DNA of 64,000 nucleotides from an uncultured Clostridia bacterium (GTDB lineage Bacteria > Bacillota > Clostridia > Lachnospirales > CAG-274), in NCBI GenBank assembly GCA_947585865.1, contig CANPXH010000007.1:31566-95565 (forward strand), written 5' to 3'. Numbering within the stretch: position 1 is the stretch's first letter; each line of letters starts with the position of its first letter. The notes beneath the pieces are model-generated. The model did no database searches and was not told where the DNA came from. It saw nothing but the letters and a program-made list of their open reading frames with translations. The translations under genes and the position numbers were made by a program. This document shows, piece by piece, positions 11,553-21,098 of the stretch.

Positions 11553-13436
11553 ATGTGTGGCTTTTGCGGATTTACGGGAAATATTGAAAACAGAGAAGAG
11601 ATCATAAAGAATATGATGGACAAAATAGTCCACAGAGGGCCCGACAGCGGCGGTATGCACAGCGAGGACAAGTTTACATTCGGTTTCAGACGACTCAGTA
11701 TAATAGGTCTTGAAGACGGATCTCAGCCTATATACAATGAGGACAAGTCAGTTGTCATTGTGTTCAACGGCGAGATATACAATTATAAGGAGCTTAAGGA
11801 AGGACTTACAGAAAGAGGACACGTTTTCTCAACCCATGCGGATACCGAGGTCATAGTGCATCTTTATGAAGAGAAGGGAACAGATCTTCTCAACGATCTG
11901 AGAGGTATGTTTGCCTTTACCATATATGACAAAAATAAGGATATGCTTTTCGGCGCAAGAGATTTCTTCGGCATTAAGCCCTATTACTACAGCGAAATAG
12001 ACGGCGAGCTTCTTTTTGGTTCTGAAATAAAGAGCTTTTTGCCATATCCCAAATTCAAAAAAGAGGTAAATACCGTTGCTCTTGAAAATTATCTTACATT
12101 CCAATATTCCGTACTTGACGAAACATTTTTCAAGGGCGTGTATAAATTAAAGCCCGGACATTATATTACATTCAAAGACGGTGTGCTCAATATAGAGAGA
12201 TACTTCCAGCCTAAATTCGAGCCTGAAAAGGACATTGTTGCAGACAGCAAAAACGGCATAAAGCTCCAGGATGCCATAAAGAAGGTGGAGGATGTGCTTC
12301 TTGATTCCGTAGGTATGCACACGGTAGTCAGTGATGTTGAGGTTGGTTCGTTTCTTTCAAGCGGCGTGGATTCCAGCTTTGTTGCGGCTACGTTCCGCCG
12401 TGGTATGGACAAGACTCATGCCAAGACCTTCACCGTAGGCTTTGACTATGAGAAATACAATGAAATAGGCTATGCACAGGCTCTTTCAAAGCATGTGGGG
12501 ATAGAGAGCAATTCAAAAATAATATCTACGGATGAATACTGGGAAAGCCTGCCAAAGGTACAATATCATATGGACGAGCCCTTGGCGGATCCTTCTGCGG
12601 TAGCTCTTTATTTTGTAAGCAAGCTTGCAAGGGAAAAGGTAAAAGTAGCGCTTTCGGGAGAAGGAGCAGATGAATTTTTCGGCGGCTACAATATATATGA
12701 AGAACCCATGGCTCTTGCACCCATGCACATATTTCCCAAGTCCGTAAGAAAATTTATAGCAAAGGCAGCTTCTCTTATTCCCTTTAACTTCAAGGGCAAA
12801 AATTATTTCAGAAGAGCCGCTCTTGACATAGAAGAACGTTTTTACGGCAACGGCAATCAGATGTTCAGCAAGGAAGAAAGGGAAGCCATACTTAAAGCTC
12901 CCAGCGGCAAATACGATCATACAGAGATAACAAAGCCGTATTACGACTTTTGCCAAGGTCTTGACGATGTTACCAAAATGCAGTTTATAGACCTTAATCT
13001 TTGGATGGTGGGAGATATACTTCTTAAGGCGGACAAAATGAGTATGGCAAATTCTCTTGAGGTAAGAGTGCCCTTCCTGGACAAGGAGGTATTCGAGGTG
13101 GCAAGGCATTTGCCTTCCGACTACAGGGTGAACAGACGTGCCACAAAGTATGCCTTCAGAATGGCAAGCAAAAAATATTTGCCTGAGAATGTGGCAAGCA
13201 AGAAAAAGCTTGGCTTCCCCGTGCCTACGAGAGTATGGCTCAAGGAGGACAAGTATTATAATATTATAAAAGAGGCTTTCACCGGCCCTACAGCGGAGAA
13301 ATATTTTAATACAGACAAGATAATGGAATATCTTGACGGACACAAGGCCGGCAAGGGCGACTACAGCCGTAAGATATGGACAGTATATATGTTCCTTGTG
13401 TGGCATAAGGAATTTTTTGAAAAGGAGGCGGTATAA
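11553..13436 (+). CDS. asnB: asparagine synthase, glutamine-hydrolysing
   Basis: 627 residues. Met-Cys-Gly-Phe at the start gives the N-terminal Cys nucleophile of the class II glutaminase domain; RGPDSGG and FNGEIYNY follow. The synthetase domain carries the PP-loop SSGVDSSFVAA and SGEGADEFFGGY. The enzyme makes Asn from Asp, Gln and ATP. I place the start at 11553: AAGGAG (11537-11542) lies 10 nt before it, while the ATG at 11544 touches the ribosome site and would bury the catalytic Cys. The stop overlaps the next start by one base (TAATG). Confidence 0.93.
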   Translation: MCGFCGFTGNIENREEIIKNMMDKIVHRGPDSGGMHSEDKFTFGFRRLSIIGLEDGSQPIYNEDKSVVIVFNGEIYNYKELKEGLTERGHVFSTHADTEVIVHLYEEKGTDLLNDLRGMFAFTIYDKNKDMLFGARDFFGIKPYYYSEIDGELLFGSEIKSFLPYPKFKKEVNTVALENYLTFQYSVLDETFFKGVYKLKPGHYITFKDGVLNIERYFQPKFEPEKDIVADSKNGIKLQDAIKKVEDVLLDSVGMHTVVSDVEVGSFLSSGVDSSFVAATFRRGMDKTHAKTFTVGFDYEKYNEIGYAQALSKHVGIESNSKIISTDEYWESLPKVQYHMDEPLADPSAVALYFVSKLAREKVKVALSGEGADEFFGGYNIYEEPMALAPMHIFPKSVRKFIAKAASLIPFNFKGKNYFRRAALDIEERFYGNGNQMFSKEEREAILKAPSGKYDHTEITKPYYDFCQGLDDVTKMQFIDLNLWMVGDILLKADKMSMANSLEVRVPFLDKEVFEVARHLPSDYRVNRRATKYAFRMASKKYLPENVASKKKLGFPVPTRVWLKEDKYYNIIKEAFTGPTAEKYFNTDKIMEYLDGHKAGKGDYSRKIWTVYMFLVWHKEFFEKEAV

Positions 13437-13843
13437 TGGATTGTATTTTCTGTAAAATAGCAAATGGAGACATTCCATCCACAACGGTTTATGAAGATGA
13501 CGATTTTAGAGTGATAATGGATATAAACCCTGCAAATCTTGGACATTGTCTCATACTTCCCAAGACTCATGCGGCAAATATATACGATATCAGCGAAGAG
13601 CTTACGGGCAAGGCATTTACGCTTGCCAAGAAGATAGCCAAGGCAGTGCAGAAGTCAACGGACTGTGACGGAGTCAACATACTTCAAAACAACGGAGAAG
13701 CTGCAGGGCAGACTGTTTTTCATTTTCATATTCATGTCATACCAAGGCTCAAAGATGACGATGTTAAAATGAGCTTCGGTTCATTTAAGACAGACAGCGA
13801 AAGCATCGCCGCTATTGGCGAGAAAATAAAGAACAGTTTATAA
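13436..13843 (+). CDS. HIT-family nucleotide-binding hydrolase
   Basis: 135 residues. The N-terminus CIFCKIANGDIPSTTVYED is typical of the HINT/HIT family, and the catalytic histidine triad is FHFHIHVIPR near residue 100. Such proteins hydrolyse AMP-lysine or adenosine phosphoramidates. The ATG shares a base with the asnB stop codon, so translation is coupled to asnB. Confidence 0.92.
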   Translation: MDCIFCKIANGDIPSTTVYEDDDFRVIMDINPANLGHCLILPKTHAANIYDISEELTGKAFTLAKKIAKAVQKSTDCDGVNILQNNGEAAGQTVFHFHIHVIPRLKDDDVKMSFGSFKTDSESIAAIGEKIKNSL

Positions 13844-13858
13844 GAAAGGGTGTAAAGA

Positions 13859-15759
13859 ATGAAAAAAGCATTGGCGGCAATACTGGCGGCAGCTATAGTA
13901 TTTTCCGCTGTTCCCGTATTTGCTCTTGATACAACTGTTCAAGCGATCCTATTGAAATAGGCGAAGAGACCACAACGGAGGAAACAACGGAGACGACTAC
14001 CGAGGTCAATACCGAGGAGACCACTCAGGCAGTGACAGAGAAGCCAGCCGAGGCTAAAACGGAGAAGCCTACCGAGGCTAAGACCGAAGAGACCACTCAG
14101 GCAGTAACGGAAAAACCAACCGAAGCTACCACAAAGACTCCCGCTGCACAAAAGCCTGCGGGAGATACCGATCCCATAAAGGAAGGCCATCCTCATGAGG
14201 TAAACATTCATATAAATGCCACAACAGACGGTAAATACGGCACAAATGACAGTGATTATATATATGCCTCCGACTATATAGACATAGATCCAAGGGATCT
14301 TGACTGGAGCTCAGACAATGAAAAGGTGGCAGCCGTGGACAGCAGAGGACGCATCAGCACATTAAGAGCAGGCCATGCGGTAGTTACAGGCAGCGGTACC
14401 GTAAAGTATATGTTCCACATAACCGTAAAAGAAATAGCTACGGAGGACAAGGACATCACTCTTTACGAAGATGAAAAGATCGATCTGAGCAAATATGTCA
14501 AGAAGGGCAATATCGACTATTACGACTGGAGCTCAGACGACCGCAGCATCGTTACGGTAGACGATGAGGGCAACGCACGCTCAAAGGATAAAGACGGTCA
14601 CGCCGTTATCACCGCAGACAATGAAAAGGAGCACGAAATATACAAATTTTATATAAGGGTAAGAAAAACAGCCAACGATCACCCGGTAGACCACAATTTC
14701 ATAGAAGAAGATATGCCCTTGTATATGAGCGGCGGTGACAGCGCAGATGTTTCAATCTTCTTAGACAAGGCGGCAGACAGCTATAAGTGGTATTCAGACA
14801 ATACATCTGTGGCAAGAGTCGACGGTGACAACGGTGTTATCACCGCAAGGAATGAAGGCACGACCACAGTTCATGCTCATGGTACGTTATACGATTATTG
14901 CTTTAAGGTAATGGTCGATGACAATTACTCCATAGACAGCAGAGAAATGAATATAGAAGAGGTATTTGACTACGGCAAGTATATCGACGGCAAAATAAAC
15001 GATGCCGAAGCCTATTCCTTCAAGGGTCATATATTGGATGTATACAACGGAAAGATAGAAGCAAGGACAAAGGGCGCAGGCTATGTGATATTCAAGAGCG
15101 CCCATGATGAGGTACATCAGCTTCTTGTCAATGTCAAAGAGGATCATACAAGACACAGCACAGAGACTGCTACAGAGGCTGTAACGGAAAAAACTACCGT
15201 GGATATAAACTTTACCGATATATCACACAGACCATGGGCAGGCCCTGCTATTAAGAATATGGCGGCATCGGGCTTTATATCAGGCAGAGGAAACGGTATA
15301 TTCGCTCCCGATGACGGCTGTACAAAAGCTGATTTTACCATTGTTTTGGTAAGGATGCTGGGTCTTGATTCTATGGCGCCGAGCGGAAATTATGCAGATG
15401 TTTTGCCAAACGCTTATTATTACAACTATGTGTCTATAGCAAGAAACAACGGCCTTACGGTAGGTGTTGACGGCGATAGCTTCCATCCGGCTCAAAATAT
15501 TACAAGAGAAGAAATAATGGCTATGGTATACAACGGCCTTGCACTCAAGGGTGTCGATATGAATATAAAGCAGTCTGTATTGAGCAGCTATTCCGACGGC
15601 TCACTCATAAGCCCGCAGTACCGTGACGCTGTGTCAGCACTCCTTAATATGGGTGCCGTACAGGGTACGTCTGCCACTACAATAGACCCCAAGAGTTCCG
15701 TTACAAGAGCTCAGATGGCAGTGCTTCTCAATAATATTTATACAACTGTTTTAAAATAA
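13859..15759 (+). pseudogene. secreted Ig-like (Big_2) / SLH surface protein, frameshifted after the signal peptide
   Basis: The first frame (13859-13960) encodes a signal peptide (MKKALAAILAAAIVFSAVPV then FALDTT) and stops. The -1 frame, open from 13930, continues as a Thr/Glu-rich linker (EETTQAVTEKPAE), about four Ig-like Big_2 repeats (one is DLDWSSDNEKVAAVDSRG) and three C-terminal SLH modules (ITREEIMAMVYNGLAL, SSVTRAQMAVLLNNI). One base missing between 13930 and 13957 restores a single frame ending at 15759. Without correction only an unanchored 33-residue peptide is made, unless GTG 14032 is used, which would lack the signal. Either a real mutation or a sequence error; no slippery run is present at the break. 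Confidence 0.8.
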
Positions 15760-15990
15760 ACCTTTGTTTCATCTGTTTCCCGATTTTGCAAAGGTCGGTT
15801 TGCAAAGCTGTTTTTACGATATTCATAACGCTGTGATTATATGATGATACACGTTGGCATTATAAAAAACGATCGTATACGAAACATCAGAATACAACAA
15901 TTCTGCTAAATATTTTCAGATTAAAAAACTCCTTATATGACAAAATAATATTGTAACATGGTTACTAATATAAATAAGGAGGAAAATAAA

Positions 15991-16260
15991 ATGTCATCTA
16001 GTTCAAGCAGCAATAAGGTAAACATTCCTGAAGCAAGAGAAGCGATGGACAAGTTCAAGTATGAGGTCGCAAGCGAGATCGGCGTACCTTTAAAGAAGGG
16101 CTATAACGGCGACTTAACATCTGCTCAGAACGGCTATGTAGGCGGTTATATGGTCAATAACGTGTTAACGAGACGGAGCAAGGAATTTCAAAGAACTACA
16201 GGGTGCGTAAACGGCGAAGTTTATTCTGTAAATTACATATGTAATGTAGTGTTTGTATAA
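15991..16260 (+). CDS. alpha/beta-type small acid-soluble spore protein, C-terminus replaced by a repeat
   Basis: Residues 1-55 are a classical alpha/beta SASP: MDKFKYEVASEIGVPLKKGY and LTSAQNGYVGGYMV, including the EIGV site used by the spore protease. These proteins coat and protect spore DNA. From residue 56 (nt 16156) the normal KKM-type ending is lost and the frame runs into a 99-bp repeat that is present again at 21256, adding 34 foreign residues. ATG 15991 follows AAGGAGG; an upstream in-frame ATG (15958) lacks a site. Function of the chimera is doubtful. Confidence 0.8.
   Translation: MSSSSSSNKVNIPEAREAMDKFKYEVASEIGVPLKKGYNGDLTSAQNGYVGGYMVNNVLTRRSKEFQRTTGCVNGEVYSVNYICNVVFV
16156..16254. 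repeat. 99-bp direct repeat, left copy
   Basis: Matches 21256-21354 at 98 of 99 positions (A at 16192, C at 21292), at an offset of exactly 5100 bp. It begins precisely where the SASP coding match ends. It contains the palindrome ATTACATATGTAAT. Weaker similarity continues about 60 bp beyond the right end of both copies, and both are followed by a terminator. Confidence 0.92.
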
Positions 16261-16314
16261 CACAAATTAAAAGACGTATTGGTTACTGATATTTTGATAT
16301 ATATCTATGAAGAT

Positions 16315-16362
16315 AAAAGGCTATTCCAAATACCAAAAGCGGCATTGGGGATAGCCTTTTTG
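16315..16362 (+). terminator. terminator after the SASP/repeat
   Basis: Stem AAAAGGCTAT / ATAGCCTTTT with extra TCC/GGG pairs, a loop of about 20 nt, and a T run. Confidence 0.75.
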
Positions 16363-16464
16363 CCTAAATATAATATGTTGCTAAAGTATTATATTGAGCT
16401 TTAGACTCAAATATGTTATACTATCATAAGGGTTCTTAATTTTACGAGGAAGAAGGTGATAATT

Positions 16465-17503
16465 GTGGATATGTATATTATGAGTGGAAATAAAATTGTT
16501 GCGGAATATATAGGGAATTCTTTCAAAATCATAGATAAAAAAACTTTGTCCGCTGTATCTTCTGAACACAGGAAATGTAGAGCATTGGCTTGAAATACAT
16601 GCCATAGATTATCACCGAGCAAATTCAAGGCTTCTTAAAAAGACATTGAGACTTAAGGAACGTGATGACATAAGCACAGTTATGAGCGTAAATGTCGTTA
16701 CGATAACGGATAATTATTGGGTAAAGCCTGTTGAAAGTCATTTGACATACAATGATGTGCGTTTTGACAATGACTATTTTTCAAACCTTGCACTTAAGGG
16801 AAACTACGGCAGCTTTAACAAGGCTATGAACAGTAAGCAAAGCAAGACCCCAGAGCTTACAAATACAGGCAGCTTTGAAAAGTGTTGGAAACTTAAAAAC
16901 GGTGAGTGGTGGATGTACAAAAAGGCAGACCATAACCGGCAGTTTACGGAGATATTTATAAGTCGCCTTGGCTTAAGGCTCGATATGAATATGGCAGTGT
17001 ATGAAAGAGGAGAAAAATGTGTAAAAACAAAGGATTTTACAAATAATGACAAAGTGAATTTTGAGCCTGCATACAGCTTTATGAACGATAACGAGGACTA
17101 TATAGATGTGTATGAAGGTCTTAAAAAAATTGCACCCCATACAATACCCGATTATATCAAAATGATATTTATGGACACTATTATGGCAAACCCCGACAGG
17201 CATACCTTTAACTTTGGTTTTCTGAGAAATATCAAGACCGGCTCTGTTATTGGACTTGCACCTAACTTTGATAATAATATGGCTCTTATAGCAAACGGTT
17301 ATCCTGCAAATACACAGAGAAAAAACGATGCTTTTGTAAGGATATTTAATGAGTTTATGGAATATGATACTTCCCTTAAAAAATATATTCCTGTTCTTAC
17401 CGAAAATGACGTAAAGGATACTATATTAGATATTAATATGAAGGTCAGAACAAATGCTATTGTTGAATTTGTTTTGAATGGATATAAGCAGATTGATAAA
17501 TAG
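16465..17503 (+). pseudogene. HipA-like kinase-domain protein, frameshifted at an A7 run
   Basis: A GTG start at 16465 after GAAGGTGAT opens a 42-codon frame that stops at 16591. The +1 frame continues from an A7 run (16537-16543) as KKLCPLYLL and then GNVEHWLEIHAIDYHRANSR, running to 17503. The body is HipA-like: FDNDYFSNLALKGNY, EWWMYKKADHNRQ (Lys in the ATP pocket), NPDRHTFNFGFL (catalytic loop) and APNFDNN (metal-binding DFD-like). Removing one A joins the frames. HipA proteins are toxin-type Ser/Thr kinases, but no HipB-like partner is visible. It may be a pseudogene, a phase-variable gene, or rescued by slippage on A7. Confidence 0.7.
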
Positions 17504-17788
17504 CATATATTTCAGACCTTGGCATTTATATGTGTAAATGAAAATCCTATATATCTGTAAAAATGAGAATAAACATAAATGGAAGTATTATTATAACAAT
17601 TAAAGCTTTAAAGTAGCACAATTACCGAAATCTGATTATATTATAGATGGCATTTGAAAAGTTGACGATATTAGATGGTATTTTATTTTTTCAAAATCTT
17701 CACCTTATATCTGATATCCTATTTTCAAAAAATATTACTAATTATTTCTATCTTAACAATATAATAATATTAATAATTAAAAAAACTC
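17504..17788. other. AT-rich gap, no gene seen
   Basis: Between the HipA-like gene and the next promoter I see no ORF with a ribosome site, no clear terminator and no repeat shared with the rest of the window. Base composition is more AT-rich than the core genes to the left. Confidence 0.6.
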
Positions 17789-17817
17789 TTGAAATAGTTT
17801 TATTTTTAGGTTAAAAT
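17789..17817 (+). promoter_or_regulatory. promoter of the HD/PRTase operon
   Basis: TTGAAA (17789-17794), 17-bp spacer, TAAAAT (17812-17817), placed 36 bp before the first gene of the three-gene set. No other good promoter is seen inside the operon. Confidence 0.6.
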
Positions 17818-17852
17818 ATATATGATAGTTTCTTAGTATTAAAAGGAGTTAA

Positions 17853-18257
17853 ATGGTTATGAATGATCCTAAAATATTATTTGTAAAACAATTTTTGGCA
17901 ATATTATCCAATAATAATCTAAATACTATACCTATAAATAATAATTTATTTAAAATGGGCGTAGATAATATGTCAAGATATTTTAGAGAAAATAAAGCTA
18001 GTTTTGGACCATATGCAGATAAAATAGAGTTGCTTTTCCTCAAATATAATACTAAAGGGGATTATGCGCAGTTTTCTAAAGCAATTGAAGGGTTTAATGG
18101 TCGAATTGTAGCTTTAGAAAATCCACGATACATTAAAGCTTACATTAAATTGGAAAAGCCGTATATGAAAGAATTAATAAATAACAAGGAATTAGAAATA
18201 GAGCCAAATGTTATGTCAAATATAGTAAATTGTTTTATAAATGGTGCTTACATTTAA
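17853..18257 (+). CDS. small protein of unknown function, first gene of the HD/PRTase operon
   Basis: 134 residues (132 if ATG 17859 is used, which is better spaced from AAGGAG at 17843). I do not recognise a family. It is Asn/Lys/Ile-rich and probably mostly helical, with a hydrophobic start (KILFVKQFLAIL) and no membrane segment or Cys pair. It lies 26 nt before the HD gene on the same strand and shares its AT-rich codon use, so a role as regulator, sensor or partner of the HD/PRTase protein is inferred from position only. Confidence 0.6.
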   Translation: MVMNDPKILFVKQFLAILSNNNLNTIPINNNLFKMGVDNMSRYFRENKASFGPYADKIELLFLKYNTKGDYAQFSKAIEGFNGRIVALENPRYIKAYIKLEKPYMKELINNKELEIEPNVMSNIVNCFINGAYI

Positions 18258-18283
18258 ATTGCATATTAACAGGAGATATAATA

Positions 18284-19495
18284 ATGTCATTTTGTAGTTT
18301 ATTTAATACAGACGATTTTAAATATGTATTTGCCGAAATTGAAAATTTTACTTATAAAAAGTTAAAGAATTATAATGACTACTTAGAAACTATTAATCTA
18401 AGTAAAAGAAATAAGGAAATATTTGATGCTGTATGGGGAAATATTGAATTTTCAGCAGGAGAAATATATATACTTGATTCTCCTCTACTTCAAAGATTGA
18501 GAAAAATTAAGCAATTAGGTTTAGCATCTTTTGTATATTGTGGCAGTGACTACTCCAGATTTTATCATACCATAGGAGTAGTTTTTTTAGCGGATAGAAT
18601 GGCTGAAGCATTAAATAAATGTGATATGAGTATAGAAATAAATAAACCATATTTTAAATCTGTTGTTAGATTGGCGGCAATTTTCCATGACATAGGGCAT
18701 ATGTTTCTCAGTCACGTTTCAGAACATTATTTTGGCAAGAGTCCATTATATCCTCGTAATGAAACTATAAGCAATATGCTTGAGACATTTGAAAAACATG
18801 CATGTAAAAGAGTTGCTTTGCATGAGCTTTTAGGCTGTATGATGGTTAATACCTCTGAAGTAAAACGTTTGATTATGATTGTCAAAAACAGAATTAATGC
18901 AATTCCTCTAAATGATAATAATGACATAGATACATTAATAGAATACATCTCAGGATTAATAGTAGGTGTACCTGTGGACAGAACCATGCTTCCATATAGT
19001 AACATTATAAACGGTCCTATTGATGCAGATAAATGCGATTATTTATCTAGAGATTCCCATGTAACGCGCGTACCGGTTGCTGTAGATATTTCCAGATTAA
19101 CACAGAAATTAAGCGTAGTACCCACTAAGGATATTAATATGTCTAGTTTATGGCACACCGAATCTGATTCTAATATACCATATTATGAATTAGCTATGTC
19201 TGATTCAGCTGAAAAAGCTTTATTTCAGTTGTGTATTGCTAGAACTATTATGTTTGATAGTGTATATTATCATCACAAAGTACTTACAGCAGAAACAGAA
19301 TTAAGGGAATTGTTAAATCAGTTGTCTAATATGGAAGAACCTATATTTACTTCCTTTAATGAAATACTTGAGTATGCTGATGATGATTTTAATAAATATT
19401 TTTTTGAAAAAATACAAAAATCTCGAAATGACAAAGATAAAAAAACTATTTCAGAAGTGCAAAAAAATTCGAAAAATTATATGAACGTAATCTAG
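18284..19495 (+). CDS. SAMHD1-like HD-domain dNTP triphosphohydrolase
   Basis: 403 residues from ATG 18284 (AGGAG 18271-18275). The HD core follows the SAMHD1/COG1078 pattern: SPLLQRLRKIKQLGL (64-80), SRFYHTIGV with His95, AAIFHDIGH with His135-Asp136, and IDADKCDYLSRD with Asp249-Lys250. These correspond to the four metal ligands (H167, H206, D207, D311) and phosphate-binding Arg164 and Lys312 of SAMHD1, so dNTP hydrolysis is likely. The frame stops shortly after an A7 run (19461-19467). The SAMHD1-like continuation KLYERNLAKRIICI lies in the -1 frame, joined to the next gene, so this ORF may be only the first half of a longer protein. Confidence 0.82.
   Translation: MSFCSLFNTDDFKYVFAEIENFTYKKLKNYNDYLETINLSKRNKEIFDAVWGNIEFSAGEIYILDSPLLQRLRKIKQLGLASFVYCGSDYSRFYHTIGVVFLADRMAEALNKCDMSIEINKPYFKSVVRLAAIFHDIGHMFLSHVSEHYFGKSPLYPRNETISNMLETFEKHACKRVALHELLGCMMVNTSEVKRLIMIVKNRINAIPLNDNNDIDTLIEYISGLIVGVPVDRTMLPYSNIINGPIDADKCDYLSRDSHVTRVPVAVDISRLTQKLSVVPTKDINMSSLWHTESDSNIPYYELAMSDSAEKALFQLCIARTIMFDSVYYHHKVLTAETELRELLNQLSNMEEPIFTSFNEILEYADDDFNKYFFEKIQKSRNDKDKKTISEVQKNSKNYMNVI
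19461..19468 (+). other. candidate -1 frameshift site (A AAA AAT) joining the HD and PRTase frames
   Basis: The HD frame reads CAA AAA AAT TCG. The heptamer A AAA AAT (19462-19468) fits the X XXY YYZ slippery pattern. A -1 slip continues as TTC GAA AAA TTA, encoding KFEKLYERNLAKRIICIMPDF, and runs to 20991, giving one protein of about 902 residues. A one-base deletion or a base-calling error in the A run would look the same. Confidence 0.6.
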
Positions 19496-19515
19496 CAAAA
19501 AGGATTATTTGTATT

Positions 19516-20991
19516 ATGCCCGACTTCCTTGAGGGAACTCAAAGCAATAAAGAAAAATTATTTGATGATATATTAACCTCCTTAAATTCTAAGCAAGAAA
19601 AAAATTTACAGAATAATATTATTGAACAATATAAACAAATATGTGATATATTGGACAAAACTGATTTTATTGATGATGATTGTTCTGTTTTCATTATACA
19701 ATCTCCAACAAATGTATATGGACACAGTAATATTCAAGTGCCAATAAATTTATATAATGGAAACAAAAGAGAATTTAGAGGATATGAGCTCGTTAACAGT
19801 CGAGATATTAGTAGTTCTGCTTCATATATTGTTGCAAATTCAAGAGATAATCTTATTGTTTTTATGGCTACAGAAAAAGTGCTTTATCAAACGTATCATA
19901 TAAAATTAAAAGCTGAAAGCAGTGCTTGTGGAAAGTTTGATATAAAATTAGAAAGAGAATATTATGATAAACTAATAAATGCTGGTTATTATAACGATAC
20001 ACCAGATTTAATAAAAAAATCTATTCTTCGTAACTATATTTCGGACAATAAAATTAAAAATATTAAAGATAAGTTTTCTTCATATGAAGGACCAAATGGT
20101 TATAAAATAAATGAGGAAGAAATTTCTTATTTTTTTAAACAAATTCTTTGTTTATGCGAAACTGCAACAAAAGCCCGTATAATTATGAATGGAATATATG
20201 AAATGTTAATTAAGGCAAATTTTATTAATAGATTTTTCTTTTCACAAAGTTTTTCGAGCTTTTTGGAAACCAATGGACTTTCTTCTCATAAACTTACAGT
20301 AGTTCCATTAGGTGGTTCAAAAGACAGCGCAAAACATTTAATGTATTATTTCAATGATGTTAATCAAAATAACCTAGAAATAAAAGAAAGCTTAAAAGAA
20401 GCCCTTGAAGAAGATAATAACAATATTTTAGTTTTTTACGACGATGGTTCATACTCTGGAAAGCAAATGATATCTATAATGCAAGAATATATGGACATAC
20501 CAATTGAAAAGCGGTCTACTCACGAACATCATGTAAAACCTTTAGATGAAGAGCTTAAAGACAAATTGAAGGAAAAAACAATCATTTTTTATTTTCTTTT
20601 GTTTAATTCAGAGAATCTGGAAAGTACAAAAAAACAATTAGAAGAAATTGGCTTAAAAAATATAAGGTTTGCGTTTTCACAAAATATGGATAAAAAAATA
20701 TTTGAGGATGATATATTATTTACCGATGAAGACCAAAAAACAATGGTAAAAGATTTTTTAAGTGAAATCGGATATGCTGTATTAAAATCATCAAAATGTA
20801 AAAATGGCACATATAGTAAAGGTTGGGATGAGGAAAGGATTTGCCTTTCGGCTTTAGGATATAATGATTCACAGCAGATGGTATTCCTGCAAGCAAGTGT
20901 TCCCACATATACTATTACGGCATTTTGGCAAGAAGGAATTTATAATAGTTTAAAATGGAAGCCATTATTTCATCGAACTAAAAAAAAATAA
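19516..20991 (+). CDS. phosphoribosyltransferase-like domain protein, probable C-terminal half of an HD-PRTase fusion
   Basis: 491 residues from ATG 19516 (AAAAGGA about 12 nt before); the frame is open upstream to 19468 and beyond. The first ~150 residues look like the SAMHD1-type C-terminal lobe. Near residues 303-318 lies ILVFYDDGSYSGKQM, a PRPP-loop pattern like the acidic pair plus small residues of type I phosphoribosyltransferases. The end (KGWDEERICLSALGYNDSQ, QASVPTYTITAFWQEGIYNS) resembles PRTase-like domains reported in prokaryotic conflict systems; I assign this from motifs only. Inferred role: nucleotide-targeting defence with the HD enzyme. Confidence 0.65.
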   Translation: MPDFLEGTQSNKEKLFDDILTSLNSKQEKNLQNNIIEQYKQICDILDKTDFIDDDCSVFIIQSPTNVYGHSNIQVPINLYNGNKREFRGYELVNSRDISSSASYIVANSRDNLIVFMATEKVLYQTYHIKLKAESSACGKFDIKLEREYYDKLINAGYYNDTPDLIKKSILRNYISDNKIKNIKDKFSSYEGPNGYKINEEEISYFFKQILCLCETATKARIIMNGIYEMLIKANFINRFFFSQSFSSFLETNGLSSHKLTVVPLGGSKDSAKHLMYYFNDVNQNNLEIKESLKEALEEDNNNILVFYDDGSYSGKQMISIMQEYMDIPIEKRSTHEHHVKPLDEELKDKLKEKTIIFYFLLFNSENLESTKKQLEEIGLKNIRFAFSQNMDKKIFEDDILFTDEDQKTMVKDFLSEIGYAVLKSSKCKNGTYSKGWDEERICLSALGYNDSQQMVFLQASVPTYTITAFWQEGIYNSLKWKPLFHRTKKK

Positions 20992-21098
20992 ATTTAATTT
21001 TTCAAAATAAAAAGATATGCAAAAGCAGAGTTTTTTATGTATGTATCCAATATTCAAAGTTCATCCTAAAGATTTTAAAACGACAAGGAGAAAAAGAA

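Noticed and set aside
12513..13484. A 323-residue open frame on the minus strand opposite asnB
   Set aside because: It lies fully over a well-conserved asnB, has no ribosome site or family resemblance, and fits a codon-bias shadow.
16201..16254. GTGCG in the 99-bp repeat considered as the 5' end of a group II intron
   Set aside because: Only about 50 bp are shared after it, with no domain V/VI or reverse transcriptase nearby.
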